Notes under the pieces: generated by a model
Database searches by the model: none
What the model saw: only the letters and a program-made list of their open reading frames with translations
Told to the model about the DNA's origin: nothing
Position numbers and translations under genes: made by a program
Part shown: positions 16,802 to 26,114 of the stretch, one piece after another
Layout: each line of letters begins with the position of its first letter
Numbering within the stretch: position 1 is the first letter of the stretch
Assembly: GCF_000495795.1 (NCBI RefSeq)
Contig: NZ_AWGD01000004.1
Span: forward strand, 53,623 to 117,622
Direction: 5' to 3'
From: Asticcacaulis sp. AC460
Lineage (GTDB): Bacteria; Pseudomonadota; Alphaproteobacteria; Caulobacterales; Caulobacteraceae
DNA length: 64,000 bases

Positions 16802-18960
16802 CCCTTGAAAATCCTCACCGGTGTCGCCTTGAACGCCGGCGTCTTGCTGCGCGGATCGACCGCCGTCCCGACCAGCACATTGGCTTCCGGATAATAGGCC
16901 ATCACCGAGCCCTTCGCGATATCGAAGGCCCGCACCGTAACCGCCTCCATCCGTCCGTGATCGGACTCCACCGTCACCACGTCGCCGTCCGCCAATCCCC
17001 GCTGCGCCAGATCGTCGGCGTTCAGCATCACGCTCATTCGGTCGATCCCGCCGCGATAGCTGTCCTTGTACTCATAGATGATGGTGTTGAACTGCCCTTC
17101 CGACCGCACCGTGGTCAGCAGCAAGGGCGCCTCCTCCACCGCGGGCAGCGGTCGCACCACAAACCGCGCCTTGCCGTCCGCTGTATTGAACACCGGCGTG
17201 TGCAGCAACCGCCCGCGGACATGGAACTCCTGTCGCGCCACATCGATATCGGCCAAGGCCTCCATCCCCGGCACGATCCGCGCAATCGTCTCACGCACCG
17301 TCCGGTGCTGTTTGAACGCCGCAAAATCCACGGCTGACCCCGGCATGAGCCGCTGCGCCAGGTCGCACAGGATATCGCTTTCCGGCCGCACCCCATCCAA
17401 CCGCCGGATTCCGCCGTCCGATAGCCGCACGAAGTTGAACATCGACTCCTGCGTCGTCGGCTGCCATTCCTCGTCGCGCGCCGTCACCGGCAGTATCAGC
17501 ACCTCGCCCTCGCCGATGCCGTGGACATGGCCGCGGTTTAACGTCGTGGTCAGGTACAGCTTGAACCCGATCCGTCCCATCGCCTCCAACGCAAAGGCGC
17601 TGTCGGGATTGGCCTCATACAGATTGCCACCCATCAGCACGGCGGCATCGATCTCACCGTGCTGCGCCGCCTGCATGCAGGCCATGGTATCCATCCCCCC
17701 GCCCTTTGGCAGCACGATGCCGAACGCGCTTTCCATCCGCTCCAGCACCTCGCGCGCCAGCACCGGCTTGACCCCGATCGTGCCGATGCCCTGGACATTG
17801 GAGTGCCCCCTTAGCGGCAGCATCCCCGCCCCGGGCCGGCCGATCTGCCCGCGCAGCAATGCCAGATTGGCGATGTATTCGACATTGTCGCAGCCATTGA
17901 GGTGATGCGTGATCCCCATCCCCCAGGCAAACACCGCCGACCCGGCCTGGGCATACAGCCCCGCCACCCGTTCCAGTTCCGCCCGCGCCAGACCCGTCCG
18001 GCTTTCAATCTCCTCCCACGGCGTCGCCTCGATATCGGCCAGGAACTCGCCGAACCCCGTCGTATGGGCGGCGATGAAGGCACCATCGGCCGCCACCAGA
18101 ACCGCCTTGGCCAGTCCTTTCAGCACCGCCAGATCCGAACCGATACGCGGCTGCAAATAGTCCGAAGCGATCCAGTCGCCCCCGGTCACCATCGACTTCA
18201 AATTCTTGGGCAGGGCAAACCGCACCAACCCGGCTTCCTTCGCCGGATTGATGATCACCACCTGGCCGCCGCGGTCGCGAATCCCTTTCAGCTTATGGAT
18301 AAAGCGCGGGTGGTTCGACGCCGGATTGGCGCCGATAACGAAGATGAAATCGCAGCGGTCGAGATCGTCCAGCTCAACGGTCGAAGTGCCTGTGCCGATC
18401 GTGGTCCCCAGCCCGACCCCCGTCGCCTGATGGCAGTAGTAGGAGCAGTTGTTGACATTGTTGGTGCCCCACGCCCGCGCCAGCAGTTGCAAGATAAACC
18501 CGGCCTCGTTCGACGACCGCCCGGAGCTGTAGAAGAAGCTCCGATCCGGCGCGGTGGCCCGCATCCGCGCCCCGGCCAGATCCAGAGCCGCGTCCCAACC
18601 GATGACCTCGAACCGATCAGCCCCGGCAGGCTTGTACAGCGGTGTAGCCAACCGCCCGAGATGCTCCAGCTCATGCCCGTCCAGCTCACGCAGGTCGCTC
18701 AACGGATGGGTCAGCACCTCGATAGGGATTCCGGGCTGGATATCGGTCGACTGGGCCTGGATCGACTTGTTGCACACGGACGGGAAGTCGCCATGCTCAT
18801 TGGTCATGCCGCCCTTTTGCCCGCCCATACCCAACCCGCACGCCTTGCAGGTGTTCTTGGCGGTGAGCGCCTTGGCGGTGGAATTCAGGCCGATTTTCGT
18901 CGCCGTCTGAAGGGCATAGAGCACCTTCTTGGGGCCACCACCGACCACGGGTCTGGACAT
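16798..18960 (-). CDS. FdhF/YdeP-family molybdopterin oxidoreductase
   Basis: 720 residues from the ATG at 18960, which has GAGGAAAG upstream (the frame is open 7 codons further). It belongs to the formate-dehydrogenase-like YdeP family: an N-terminal cysteine cluster (TCKACGLGMGG, FPSVCNKS), then FFYSSGRSSNEAGF, the active-site region NNCSYYCHQATG, VIGANPASNHPR, and a C-terminal molybdopterin-binding domain with DGDVVTVESDHG. No twin-arginine signal, so it is cytoplasmic. Substrate is unknown; E. coli YdeP has been tied to acid resistance. No fdhD or cofactor gene lies nearby. Confidence 0.88.
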   Translation of the reverse strand: MSRPVVGGGPKKVLYALQTATKIGLNSTAKALTAKNTCKACGLGMGGQKGGMTNEHGDFPSVCNKSIQAQSTDIQPGIPIEVLTHPLSDLRELDGHELEHLGRLATPLYKPAGADRFEVIGWDAALDLAGARMRATAPDRSFFYSSGRSSNEAGFILQLLARAWGTNNVNNCSYYCHQATGVGLGTTIGTGTSTVELDDLDRCDFIFVIGANPASNHPRFIHKLKGIRDRGGQVVIINPAKEAGLVRFALPKNLKSMVTGGDWIASDYLQPRIGSDLAVLKGLAKAVLVAADGAFIAAHTTGFGEFLADIEATPWEEIESRTGLARAELERVAGLYAQAGSAVFAWGMGITHHLNGCDNVEYIANLALLRGQIGRPGAGMLPLRGHSNVQGIGTIGVKPVLAREVLERMESAFGIVLPKGGGMDTMACMQAAQHGEIDAAVLMGGNLYEANPDSAFALEAMGRIGFKLYLTTTLNRGHVHGIGEGEVLILPVTARDEEWQPTTQESMFNFVRLSDGGIRRLDGVRPESDILCDLAQRLMPGSAVDFAAFKQHRTVRETIARIVPGMEALADIDVARQEFHVRGRLLHTPVFNTADGKARFVVRPLPAVEEAPLLLTTVRSEGQFNTIIYEYKDSYRGGIDRMSVMLNADDLAQRGLADGDVVTVESDHGRMEAVTVRAFDIAKGSVMAYYPEANVLVGTAVDPRSKTPAFKATPVRIFKG

Positions 18961-19069
18961 GAGCTTTCCTCTTTTGCCCAAACTACAGCAACTCAGCCTC
19001 CCAAACCAGAGTCACGCATTACTTCTCCCCCCCCACATGTGCGGGACTACCGCATATGGGAGTTCCAAG

Positions 19070-19126
19070 CTCCCTCCTCCCTACGAAGTGGGGAGGGGGA
19101 CCCCGAAGGGGTGGAGGGGTATCTTA
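19070..19126. repeat. Dispersed palindromic repeat copy
   Basis: TCCCTCCTCCCTACGAAGTGGGGAG, GGGGACCCCGAAGGGGT and GGAGGGGTATCTTA. The second stem differs from other copies by compensating changes on both sides (CCCC/GGGG), showing that the stem rather than the sequence is conserved. Confidence 0.85.
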
Positions 19127-19142
19127 CGGACAGTGGGAAATC

Positions 19143-20063
19143 TCACGGCCCCACAATCCCGACCACCGTATTCTCGACTTCCAGCTCCTGCGACCGCCCT
19201 GGCGTCACCATTTCGAAATGTCCACTGCTGCTCTGGTCGATGATCGTAACCATATCCCCCTTCGCCACAGCCATATCGCGATACCGCGCCGCAGGCCCCG
19301 GCGTCAGAAAGGTCGCCGACACCAGATACTGCGGCACCCCCAACGGCAAAAGCTCACTGGGCGACGCCTGACGAAAGCGATCCGGCACAGCCTCAGGCGT
19401 CCCGCCCAACAACCGCTCAGCCGCATTGTTGCACAACCCGCTGTAACCCAGGCTCGGGCGCAACTCACCGGGACCATCCAAAGCCACCACAGCCTTCACC
19501 GGCAAAGGATCCACCGCCGCCAACTCACTCCCCGCAGCAATCCGCTTCCGCGCCGCCAGCCACAGCGCCCCATGAGCGCCGGCGGAATGCCCGACCAGCA
19601 CCACCCGGCTCAAATCCAGCGGATAGGTCGCCGCCAGGGTCCGGACATAGTCCGTCGCCGCGCTCCAGTCATGGAAGGTACCCGGATAACCACCGCCGGC
19701 ATCACCGATGGCGCGATATTCGATGTTCCAGGTCGCAATCCCCCGCTTGGTCAAGGCATCGGCCAACGAAGCACTGGAAACCAATGTCCCGACACCCGAC
19801 GTCCAGCACCCGCCATGCACGACTACGGCGACCGGATAAGGCCCGGGACCGAAACTGGCCGCCGGGATCCGCAAATCCCCGAACTGCAGGCCGTCCGCAC
19901 CATAGGCGATCCGTGTCGCGCCCGGCGGATTGACATTGGGAATGCCGGCGGGCGGCGTGATGGCCGGAGGCGGCGACGGCGAAGCGGACGAACCACCACC
20001 GCCGCCTCCACCGCAGGCCGTCAGCGAAATCACCACTACGAAACAGATCAGGGAGCGCATCAT
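19143..20063 (-). CDS. Alpha/beta-hydrolase lipoprotein
   Basis: 306 residues. Lipoprotein signal MMRSLICFVVVISLTAC (lipobox LTAC, Cys17) is followed by a poly-Gly and Pro/Ser linker. The hydrolase core shows VVVHGGCWTSG, nucleophile Ser in VLVGHSAGAHGAL, and a late His in SSSGHFEMV. The layout resembles kynurenine-formamidase/BD-FAE-like esterases, here anchored in the envelope. Substrate unknown. It lies 31 bp downstream of the serine hydrolase gene on the same strand, so the two are probably co-transcribed. Confidence 0.82.
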   Translation of the reverse strand: MMRSLICFVVVISLTACGGGGGGGSSASPSPPPAITPPAGIPNVNPPGATRIAYGADGLQFGDLRIPAASFGPGPYPVAVVVHGGCWTSGVGTLVSSASLADALTKRGIATWNIEYRAIGDAGGGYPGTFHDWSAATDYVRTLAATYPLDLSRVVLVGHSAGAHGALWLAARKRIAAGSELAAVDPLPVKAVVALDGPGELRPSLGYSGLCNNAAERLLGGTPEAVPDRFRQASPSELLPLGVPQYLVSATFLTPGPAARYRDMAVAKGDMVTIIDQSSSGHFEMVTPGRSQELEVENTVVGIVGP

Positions 20064-20094
20064 CTCCCTGATACGCCGCAGACCGGCCTGCGGA

Positions 20095-21501
20095 TCAAAC
20101 CAGGGCCGCCGCCCGCGCCGCCATCAAGGCCTGACCGACCGCCGCCATGGTCTGGGGCGCGGCGTCATTGCCACAGGCGGTGCAAACCACCCCGGCGGCC
20201 GCATCGACCAGGATTTCGCCGTACCAAACGGTATTCGACCCGTTATGCCAGATCGCGCCGTCGGGCCGCACAACCCAGCCCAAAGCATAGTCCCCACCGA
20301 ACGGCGGGGTATGCAGCTTCGTCCATGAGTCCGGCTTCAACAGATCCGTCCGGTCACGATGGGCCGCCAGATAGACCAGCATATCGCCCATCGACATATG
20401 CACCCGACCCGCAGGCCCCAAAGCCACGGGATTGTCATTCAATAAACCCGGCCCGACCGGCGCCGGCATACGATTAGCGCCTTGGGCCAGGTGCCCCAAA
20501 GGCTGGTCGACCTTACCCGCCGTGCCCGGAGCCCCAAACCCGGCCGAGGTGATCCCCAGCGGCTTGAACACCTGATCCTGGATCAGCGTCTCCCAACTCT
20601 TACCGGTCGCGACCTCGATCATGGCGCCGGCAACGATATAGCCGTTATTGCTGTAGGCCGTCTGGCCCGCCAAAGGCCCGACTGGCGCTCCGGCCAAAGC
20701 CTCCGCCGCATAGGCCAGCCGCTCAACCCGGGCATCGGCCAACCCGTCCCGCGCATAGGCGTTGAACCGGCTGTCGGGAATATTGGGCTGCAACCCGGCA
20801 CGATGGCTCAGCAGATGCAGGAAATTGGCGTCCTTATATGCGCCGGCCTTGTCGCCCAGCAACGCCCCAACCGTCGTGTCCCATTTCACGGCGCCGCTTT
20901 CGACCAAACGCGCCACCAGGGTAGAGGTCATCGACTTGGTGATCGAGCCCCAGTGCCATTGATCGTCCGGCGTCACCGCAGTCGTCCCACCCGCCATGCG
21001 CAACCCGTCAACCAGCTTACCCGAAGACTTGCCCTGCCACGCCGCCCCGATCGCCGGTGTGCCGGCCCCAGCCCGGATCGCCTTCAGGCCTTCCGCCGTC
21101 AACGGCTCAACCTTGGCCGAACTTTCCTCAATGACCTCACCGCGATTGAAGTCGAGCGGCATGGGCGCGCCCTGGGTAAAGGTGCCGGTGATATGGTCGG
21201 CGTCCTTGAGTTCGCCCTGATACCCGGCGCCGATCGCCTTGAAGCCGACCGTTATCGCCTTGCCGTCGATCTTGACACTGTCGGCGGGAATTTCGGCACT
21301 GCCTTGGTCCAGGCTGATCAGCTTGACGGCATTGCCGGTGATAACCAGGCGCAGGCGCAGACTGGCCGACCCTACGGTCAACCGCCCCGTCCAGGTGCCG
21401 TCGAACGGCCCCTCAGCCGCATACGCCGAAGTCCCAAACCCCAGGGCTGTGGCCATCCCCGCCAAAACATACTGAATATGCGTACGCCGCGACTGAGCCA
21501 T
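20095..21501 (-). CDS. Secreted serine beta-lactamase-like hydrolase (class C fold)
   Basis: 468 residues from the ATG at 21501, which has GAGGAGGG upstream. Signal peptide (about 1-28, ending TSAYAAE). An N-terminal beta-rich domain (GTWTGRLTVGSASLRLRLV) is followed by the beta-lactamase/DD-peptidase domain with SITK (SxxK), YSN (YxN) and HNGS as the KTG equivalent. Proteins of this group hydrolyse esters, amides or D-amino peptides; true beta-lactamase activity cannot be assumed. Probably first gene of a two-hydrolase transcript. Confidence 0.85.
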   Translation of the reverse strand: MAQSRRTHIQYVLAGMATALGFGTSAYAAEGPFDGTWTGRLTVGSASLRLRLVITGNAVKLISLDQGSAEIPADSVKIDGKAITVGFKAIGAGYQGELKDADHITGTFTQGAPMPLDFNRGEVIEESSAKVEPLTAEGLKAIRAGAGTPAIGAAWQGKSSGKLVDGLRMAGGTTAVTPDDQWHWGSITKSMTSTLVARLVESGAVKWDTTVGALLGDKAGAYKDANFLHLLSHRAGLQPNIPDSRFNAYARDGLADARVERLAYAAEALAGAPVGPLAGQTAYSNNGYIVAGAMIEVATGKSWETLIQDQVFKPLGITSAGFGAPGTAGKVDQPLGHLAQGANRMPAPVGPGLLNDNPVALGPAGRVHMSMGDMLVYLAAHRDRTDLLKPDSWTKLHTPPFGGDYALGWVVRPDGAIWHNGSNTVWYGEILVDAAAGVVCTACGNDAAPQTMAAVGQALMAARAAALV

Positions 21502-21599
21502 GGGGTCCCTCCTCTGTTGCCTCACAGGATGTAGGACCGCCCCCTTCGCGGCACAAGTGAACTTTGTGTAAAGTCGGATATCCGCGAAGGTTTGACTTG

Positions 21600-21670
21600 C
21601 TCCCTCCTCTCCACGATGCCTGCCGGCGAGGCTGGGGAGGTGCCGGCGAAGCCGGCGGAGGGGTATCTTA
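21600..21670. repeat. Dispersed palindromic repeat copy with an insertion
   Basis: CTCCCTCCTCTCCACGATG, a 15-20 bp extension rich in GCCGGCGAGG, then GGGGAGG, GCCGGCGAAGCCGGC and GGAGGGGTATCTTA. The first loop is enlarged relative to 4561-4617. Lies between pgi and the serine hydrolase promoter. Confidence 0.8.
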
Positions 21671-21711
21671 CTGTCCTGTCAACCTTTACCAAAGTTGCAG
21701 GACATCTCCCC

Positions 21712-23322
21712 TTACCCCTTCACCCGCGCGATCAGAGCCGCCGTCGACGGATCATGCTCAGCCGGCACTTCCGCCGCAAAATCCTTCAACACGGCACTGG
21801 CCAAGGTCTTGCCAAGTTCCACACCCCACTGATCGAAGCTGTTCAAACCCAACACAATCCCCTCGGCAAACGTCTTATGCTCATACAGCGCCAACAACGC
21901 CCCCAGCGTCTCCGGCGTCAGTTCTTCAAGCAGCACCAGGGTCGACGGCTTATTCCCCGGACAGACCTTCTGCGGCGCGATCTGAGCCGTCTTGGCAGCA
22001 TCAAACCCGAGCGCCTTGCACTCCGCCACGGACGTCTCCAAAGACTTGCCGACCATAAAGGCCTCACCCTGGGCGATCACGTTCGACAGCAACTTCTTCT
22101 GCATATCGTCGGACGCCTCGGCATTCTTCTCAACCGCAATCAATTCCAGCGGCACCACGTCTTCCGACTGATGCAGCATCTGGAAGAAGGCGTGCTGAGC
22201 ATTGGTGCCTTCGTCGCCGAACACCACCGGACAGGTCGCCGTCAGTAACACTTCACCCGTCGGCGAGGTCCGCTTACCGTTCGATTCCATCTCCAGCTGC
22301 TGCAGGAAGGCCGCCAACCGGCGCAACCGGTGCACATAGGGAATAACAGCCCGCGACGGCCGGCCCAACCCGATGCGGTTATACAACTGCGCCGCCGCCA
22401 ACAGGACCGGACCGTTGCGATCGAACGGCGCGGTCAGGAAGTGCTGATCCATCGCATGGGCGCCCTTCAAAAGGCGCTCATAAACGTCGTAACCTAAAGC
22501 GATGATCAGCGACAACGACACGGCCGACCACAGCGAATACCGCCCCCCGACCCAATCCTTGAAGCCGAACACGCGATCGGCAGCGATACCATAGGCGCCG
22601 GTCTTGTCCGGCGCGGCCGACACAGCGGCCATATGCTTGTTCGCTGCCTCTTCACCCAACCCGGCGACCAGCCAGTCGCGGGCCGTCAGGAAGTTGGCCA
22701 GGGTCTCTTGCGTCGTGAAGGTCTTGGACACCGCGATGACCAGGGTCTCGGCCGGATCCAGACCCGCCAAAGCCAAGGCCAGTTCCGAACCGTCGACATT
22801 GGCGACGAAGCGGACATCGATCTGCGGCTGCAGCGGGGTCAGCGCCTGGAAGACCAGGCGCGGCCCCAGGTCCGAACCGCCGATACCGATATGGATGATG
22901 GTCTTGAACGGCTTACCCGACGAACCCGTGATCGCGCCCGACCGGATACCGTCGGCATAGGCTTTCATGGCATCGCGGGCGGTCTTGACGTCGGACGTGA
23001 TCTCGGCACCCCGCAAACGCAGGTTCTCGGCATCCGAGTCGCGCAGGGCGACGTGCAGCACCGCGCGGCCTTCGGAGATATTGATCGTCTGGCCGGTCCA
23101 CATCTTTTCGCGCGCTTCGCTGAGGCCCGACTGCTCGAACACCTCGATGGAGCGGTCGAAACTGGACTTGGTCCAGCTCTGCTTCGACACGTCAATATAG
23201 AGGCCGGCGACCTCCAGGCTCATCCGGCTCAGACGTTCGGGATCGTTGCGGAACTGATCGACAATCTTGGCCGTGTCGTCGACAAAGGCCTGGGTCCTCA
23301 GGTCGTCCAAAGCGGGGTTCAT
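21712..23322 (-). CDS. pgi: Glucose-6-phosphate isomerase
   Basis: Interconverts glucose-6-phosphate and fructose-6-phosphate. 536 residues from the ATG at 23322 (MNPALDDLRT) with GGAGGCTGCC upstream; E. coli Pgi is 549. Family motifs: IHIGIGGSDLGPRL, VSKTFTTQETLAN, FGFKDWVGGRYSLWSAVSL, GDEGTNAQHAFFQMLHQ and NSFDQWGVELGK. The ATG overlaps the glycosyltransferase stop by ATGA, making it the last gene of the fieF-to-pgi operon. The open frame upstream to 23601 is glycosyltransferase shadow. Confidence 0.97.
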   Translation of the reverse strand: MNPALDDLRTQAFVDDTAKIVDQFRNDPERLSRMSLEVAGLYIDVSKQSWTKSSFDRSIEVFEQSGLSEAREKMWTGQTINISEGRAVLHVALRDSDAENLRLRGAEITSDVKTARDAMKAYADGIRSGAITGSSGKPFKTIIHIGIGGSDLGPRLVFQALTPLQPQIDVRFVANVDGSELALALAGLDPAETLVIAVSKTFTTQETLANFLTARDWLVAGLGEEAANKHMAAVSAAPDKTGAYGIAADRVFGFKDWVGGRYSLWSAVSLSLIIALGYDVYERLLKGAHAMDQHFLTAPFDRNGPVLLAAAQLYNRIGLGRPSRAVIPYVHRLRRLAAFLQQLEMESNGKRTSPTGEVLLTATCPVVFGDEGTNAQHAFFQMLHQSEDVVPLELIAVEKNAEASDDMQKKLLSNVIAQGEAFMVGKSLETSVAECKALGFDAAKTAQIAPQKVCPGNKPSTLVLLEELTPETLGALLALYEHKTFAEGIVLGLNSFDQWGVELGKTLASAVLKDFAAEVPAEHDPSTAALIARVKG

Positions 23323-24290
23323 GGCAGCCTCCGGTGATCCATCGCGCGGGTGGCGATTTTCACCGGGTTCCATGTCAAGCTTTTGGCCAGGCGTAAAGCG
23401 GTTATTGTCCGCGCACGCTGAATTTTTTTGCGGCTGCGAAGAATTGGTCCCATGCCGCCCAACGCGTCGAAAATCGCCGTCCAGACAATGCCGGCCTTGC
23501 CTTTGAGCGTGTCCTTGATGGCCCCCACCAGCGTAAGACCAACATGCACCGGCAGGCTCAAAACCAGCAACCACAGCGGCATCGACTTCGCATACAGCCA
23601 CAACCGGTTGCGATAGCCATGATAGAGCGCGAAATCCGACCTGACCGAGGTCGAAGCCGACCCGATATGCGCCACCTTGGCCTCCGGAACGAACACAGTG
23701 ACCTCGCCGGTCAACCGCGCCCGAAACCCCAGGTCAGCGTCCTCGCAATAACAGAAGAAACGCTCATCGAACCCGCCCAACCGCTCGAACACCTCACGCC
23801 GGATCAGCATGGCCGCCCCGCACGGCGCGAAAACCTCCGCCATCTCCATCTGAACAACCGGATGCCCAAACCCCGACCGGTACGGAAACCCAAAAAAGGT
23901 CACCGAATCCCCCGCCCCATCCATCACCCCGGGCCGCTCGGCGTCGACCTGCAACGACGTGAAAATACTGACCTGCGGATGCGCGTCGATGGCACGTTGC
24001 ATTGCCCACAACCAATCGCGGTCGACAAAGGCATCGGGATTGATGAATCCGATCCATTGCGTCGTCGCGGTCGCGGCGGCCTGATTCATACCCTTCGCGA
24101 AGCCGAGGTTCTGCGTGTTGCGAATCTGGCGGACCTGCGGAAACTCTTCCGCCAGGGCATCCATGTCGATATCGGTCGAACCATTATCGGCGTGCACAAC
24201 CTCACATCCCAATCCGCTGAGCGCCTGGAGACACTTTTGCGTGTGAATACCCGAATTGTAGCTCAAGGTGATGAGCGTGACCTCAGTCAT
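23319..24290 (-). CDS. Family 2 glycosyltransferase
   Basis: 323 residues from the ATG at 24290 (MTEVTLITLSYNSG). GT-A fold: the nucleotide-binding start ITLSYNSG, VHADNGSTD, NLGFAKGMNQ, the metal-binding INPDAFVD, and FCYCEDADLGFR. These match rhamnosyltransferase-like GT2 enzymes that build surface polysaccharides. Two C-terminal hydrophobic stretches (PLWLLVLSLPVHVGLTLVG) suggest membrane association. It overlaps queG by 8 bp upstream and pgi by 4 bp downstream, so it is firmly embedded in the operon. The acceptor is unknown. Confidence 0.88.
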   Translation of the reverse strand: MTEVTLITLSYNSGIHTQKCLQALSGLGCEVVHADNGSTDIDMDALAEEFPQVRQIRNTQNLGFAKGMNQAAATATTQWIGFINPDAFVDRDWLWAMQRAIDAHPQVSIFTSLQVDAERPGVMDGAGDSVTFFGFPYRSGFGHPVVQMEMAEVFAPCGAAMLIRREVFERLGGFDERFFCYCEDADLGFRARLTGEVTVFVPEAKVAHIGSASTSVRSDFALYHGYRNRLWLYAKSMPLWLLVLSLPVHVGLTLVGAIKDTLKGKAGIVWTAIFDALGGMGPILRSRKKIQRARTITALRLAKSLTWNPVKIATRAMDHRRLP

Positions 24291-25407
24291 ACCGGCCCTC
24301 CCATTCGCGCTTGACACCGGCATCCGACTCCGATTCGTAATACCGCTCGTATTCCTCCCGGAAAACGTCCTCGCCGGCCTGCCGCAGAGCCCATACAGCG
24401 GCACCGCGTACGACCGGGTCAAGATCGGTCAGACCGGTGCGTATAGCCGCCAACACTTCCAGTTTTTGCGATGTTTTAACGGCATTGCCGAGGGCATACT
24501 GCACGTTTCTGAGAAGTGTGTTACGTCCGACACGCTTGATCGGAGATTTGCTGAACAATGCCCGGAAAGCGGCATCGTCCAGCCCCGCCAAGTCTGTCAG
24601 CAAAAGCTTATCAAATCCTTGCCGCGTCTGGAGTTTGATGTCCGCGGCCGCGCTGGCGAACTTGTTCCACGGACACGCCGCCAGACAATCATCGCAGCCA
24701 TAGATGCGATTTCCCATTGCATGCCGGAACGATTCAGACCACGCGCCGCGGTATTCGATCGTCAGGTAGGACAGACACTTCCGGGCATCCAGTTGGTAGG
24801 GCCCGACAAACGCCTCGGTCGGACAGGCGCTCAGACAGGCCGAACACGACCCGCAATGGTCGCGCTCGGACACCCCATTTTCGAACACGCGATCGAAGAG
24901 GATAACGCCCAGAAAGAACCACGACCCCAGCTCACGCGACACCAGGTTGGTATGCTTGCCCTGCCAGCCCAGCCCCGCCAACTGCGCCAAAGGCTTCTCC
25001 ATCAGCGGCGCCGTATCGACGAACACCTTCAGCTCACAACCGGTCTGAGTCACGATCCAGGTCGCCAGTTGTTTGAGCTTCTTCTTGATCAGGTCGTGAT
25101 AATCATCACCGCGGGCATAGACGCTGATATTGGCAACCTCGGGCTGCTCCAGTAATTCCAGCGGATTGCTGTCGGGGCCGTAATTATAGGCCAAAACCAA
25201 GGCCGACAGCGCCCCGGACCACATGTTGCGCGGATGGCGCCGGCGTTCCAGCGTCTCCTCCATCCAGGCCATATCGCCGTGATAGCCGGCCTCGACAAAC
25301 GCCGTCAGACGGTCGGCGGCATCCCACACCTGCGGCAAGGCGGCAAACCGTGCCGCCGCAAAACCGAGGTTCTGCGCTTCCTGCCGGATGGTATCAGCCA
25401 GCTCCAT
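24283..25407 (-). CDS. queG: Epoxyqueuosine reductase
   Basis: Last step of queuosine tRNA modification: reduces epoxyqueuosine in tRNA using cobalamin and two [4Fe-4S] clusters. 374 residues. Cluster motifs: CGSCSACLSACPTEAF, later RKC, and CDDCLAACPWNKF. The C-terminus holds a HEAT-like repeat (VVRGAAVWALRQAG) as in QueG. The start MELADTIRQE at 25407 lies 5 bp after the GST stop. Confident. Confidence 0.95.
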   Translation of the reverse strand: MELADTIRQEAQNLGFAAARFAALPQVWDAADRLTAFVEAGYHGDMAWMEETLERRRHPRNMWSGALSALVLAYNYGPDSNPLELLEQPEVANISVYARGDDYHDLIKKKLKQLATWIVTQTGCELKVFVDTAPLMEKPLAQLAGLGWQGKHTNLVSRELGSWFFLGVILFDRVFENGVSERDHCGSCSACLSACPTEAFVGPYQLDARKCLSYLTIEYRGAWSESFRHAMGNRIYGCDDCLAACPWNKFASAAADIKLQTRQGFDKLLLTDLAGLDDAAFRALFSKSPIKRVGRNTLLRNVQYALGNAVKTSQKLEVLAAIRTGLTDLDPVVRGAAVWALRQAGEDVFREEYERYYESESDAGVKREWEGRYD

Positions 25408-25412
25408 AGGGG

Positions 25413-26114
25413 CTAAAAGTCCAGTTCCTTGTAATGCGCCGAAGGCGCCATGCCGGGCAGCTTGTCGTTCAGCAAAGGCCGGAACGCCGGACGGCTCTTG
25501 ATCGCCATGTACCAGTTCTTCAGCGCCGGATAGCGCGACCAGTTGATCTCGTCGAAATAATCGAGGATCGACAGCTGCGCCGCACAGGCGAAATCGGCAT
25601 AGGACATGACCTGCCCCGCCAGCCAGTTGCGGTACTGTAGCAGGCTTTCGAAATAGCGCAGGTGGTCCTTCAGCGCGTCGCGGCCGGCGCGCATGGCGGC
25701 GATGTCCGGCGGTCCGCCGCCGATCAGCCGCTTCTCCATCTTCTCATGCAGGAGCAGGGCATTGACCTCATAATCGAACTTGCGCTCGAACCATCCGACC
25801 AGGCGCCTGGCCTCGCCGCGCTCATTGAGGTCCTCTGACCACAGCCGGATCTCCGGATAGGTCTCTTCCAGATGCTCCATGACGGCGCGGCTCTCGCACA
25901 ACCGCCGCGTCTTGCCGCCGGCATCGCCTTCGGGGGTTTCGATCAGAATCGGCAGCAGGCCCGACGGGTTCAGCCGCAGTATGGTGTCGTCAGGCTGCCA
26001 GTACTTGACCGGAATTTCCTCAAAGGCCAGCTTCTTTTCGCCCAGCGCCAGGCGGGCGATCCGCGAATGGGGATCGAAGGCGAAGTGATACAACTGGCGG
26101 GAATAACTGATCAT
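25413..26114 (-). CDS. Glutathione S-transferase family protein
   Basis: 233 residues. N-terminal thioredoxin-like domain (LYHFAFDPHSRIARLALGEK) with cis-Pro region NPSGLLPIL and the ESRAVMEHLEE glutathione-binding segment, followed by the all-helical C-terminal domain (about 95-230) with DFACAAQLSILDYF. A Ser/Arg replaces an obvious catalytic Tyr near the N-terminus. The ATG overlaps the fieF stop. Substrate not predictable. Confidence 0.87.
   Translation of the reverse strand: MISYSRQLYHFAFDPHSRIARLALGEKKLAFEEIPVKYWQPDDTILRLNPSGLLPILIETPEGDAGGKTRRLCESRAVMEHLEETYPEIRLWSEDLNERGEARRLVGWFERKFDYEVNALLLHEKMEKRLIGGGPPDIAAMRAGRDALKDHLRYFESLLQYRNWLAGQVMSYADFACAAQLSILDYFDEINWSRYPALKNWYMAIKSRPAFRPLLNDKLPGMAPSAHYKELDF

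Noticed and set aside
17902..19371. 489-codon open frame antisense to the molybdopterin oxidoreductase
   Set aside because: Runs across the gene start, a repeat and the next gene; no recognisable protein.
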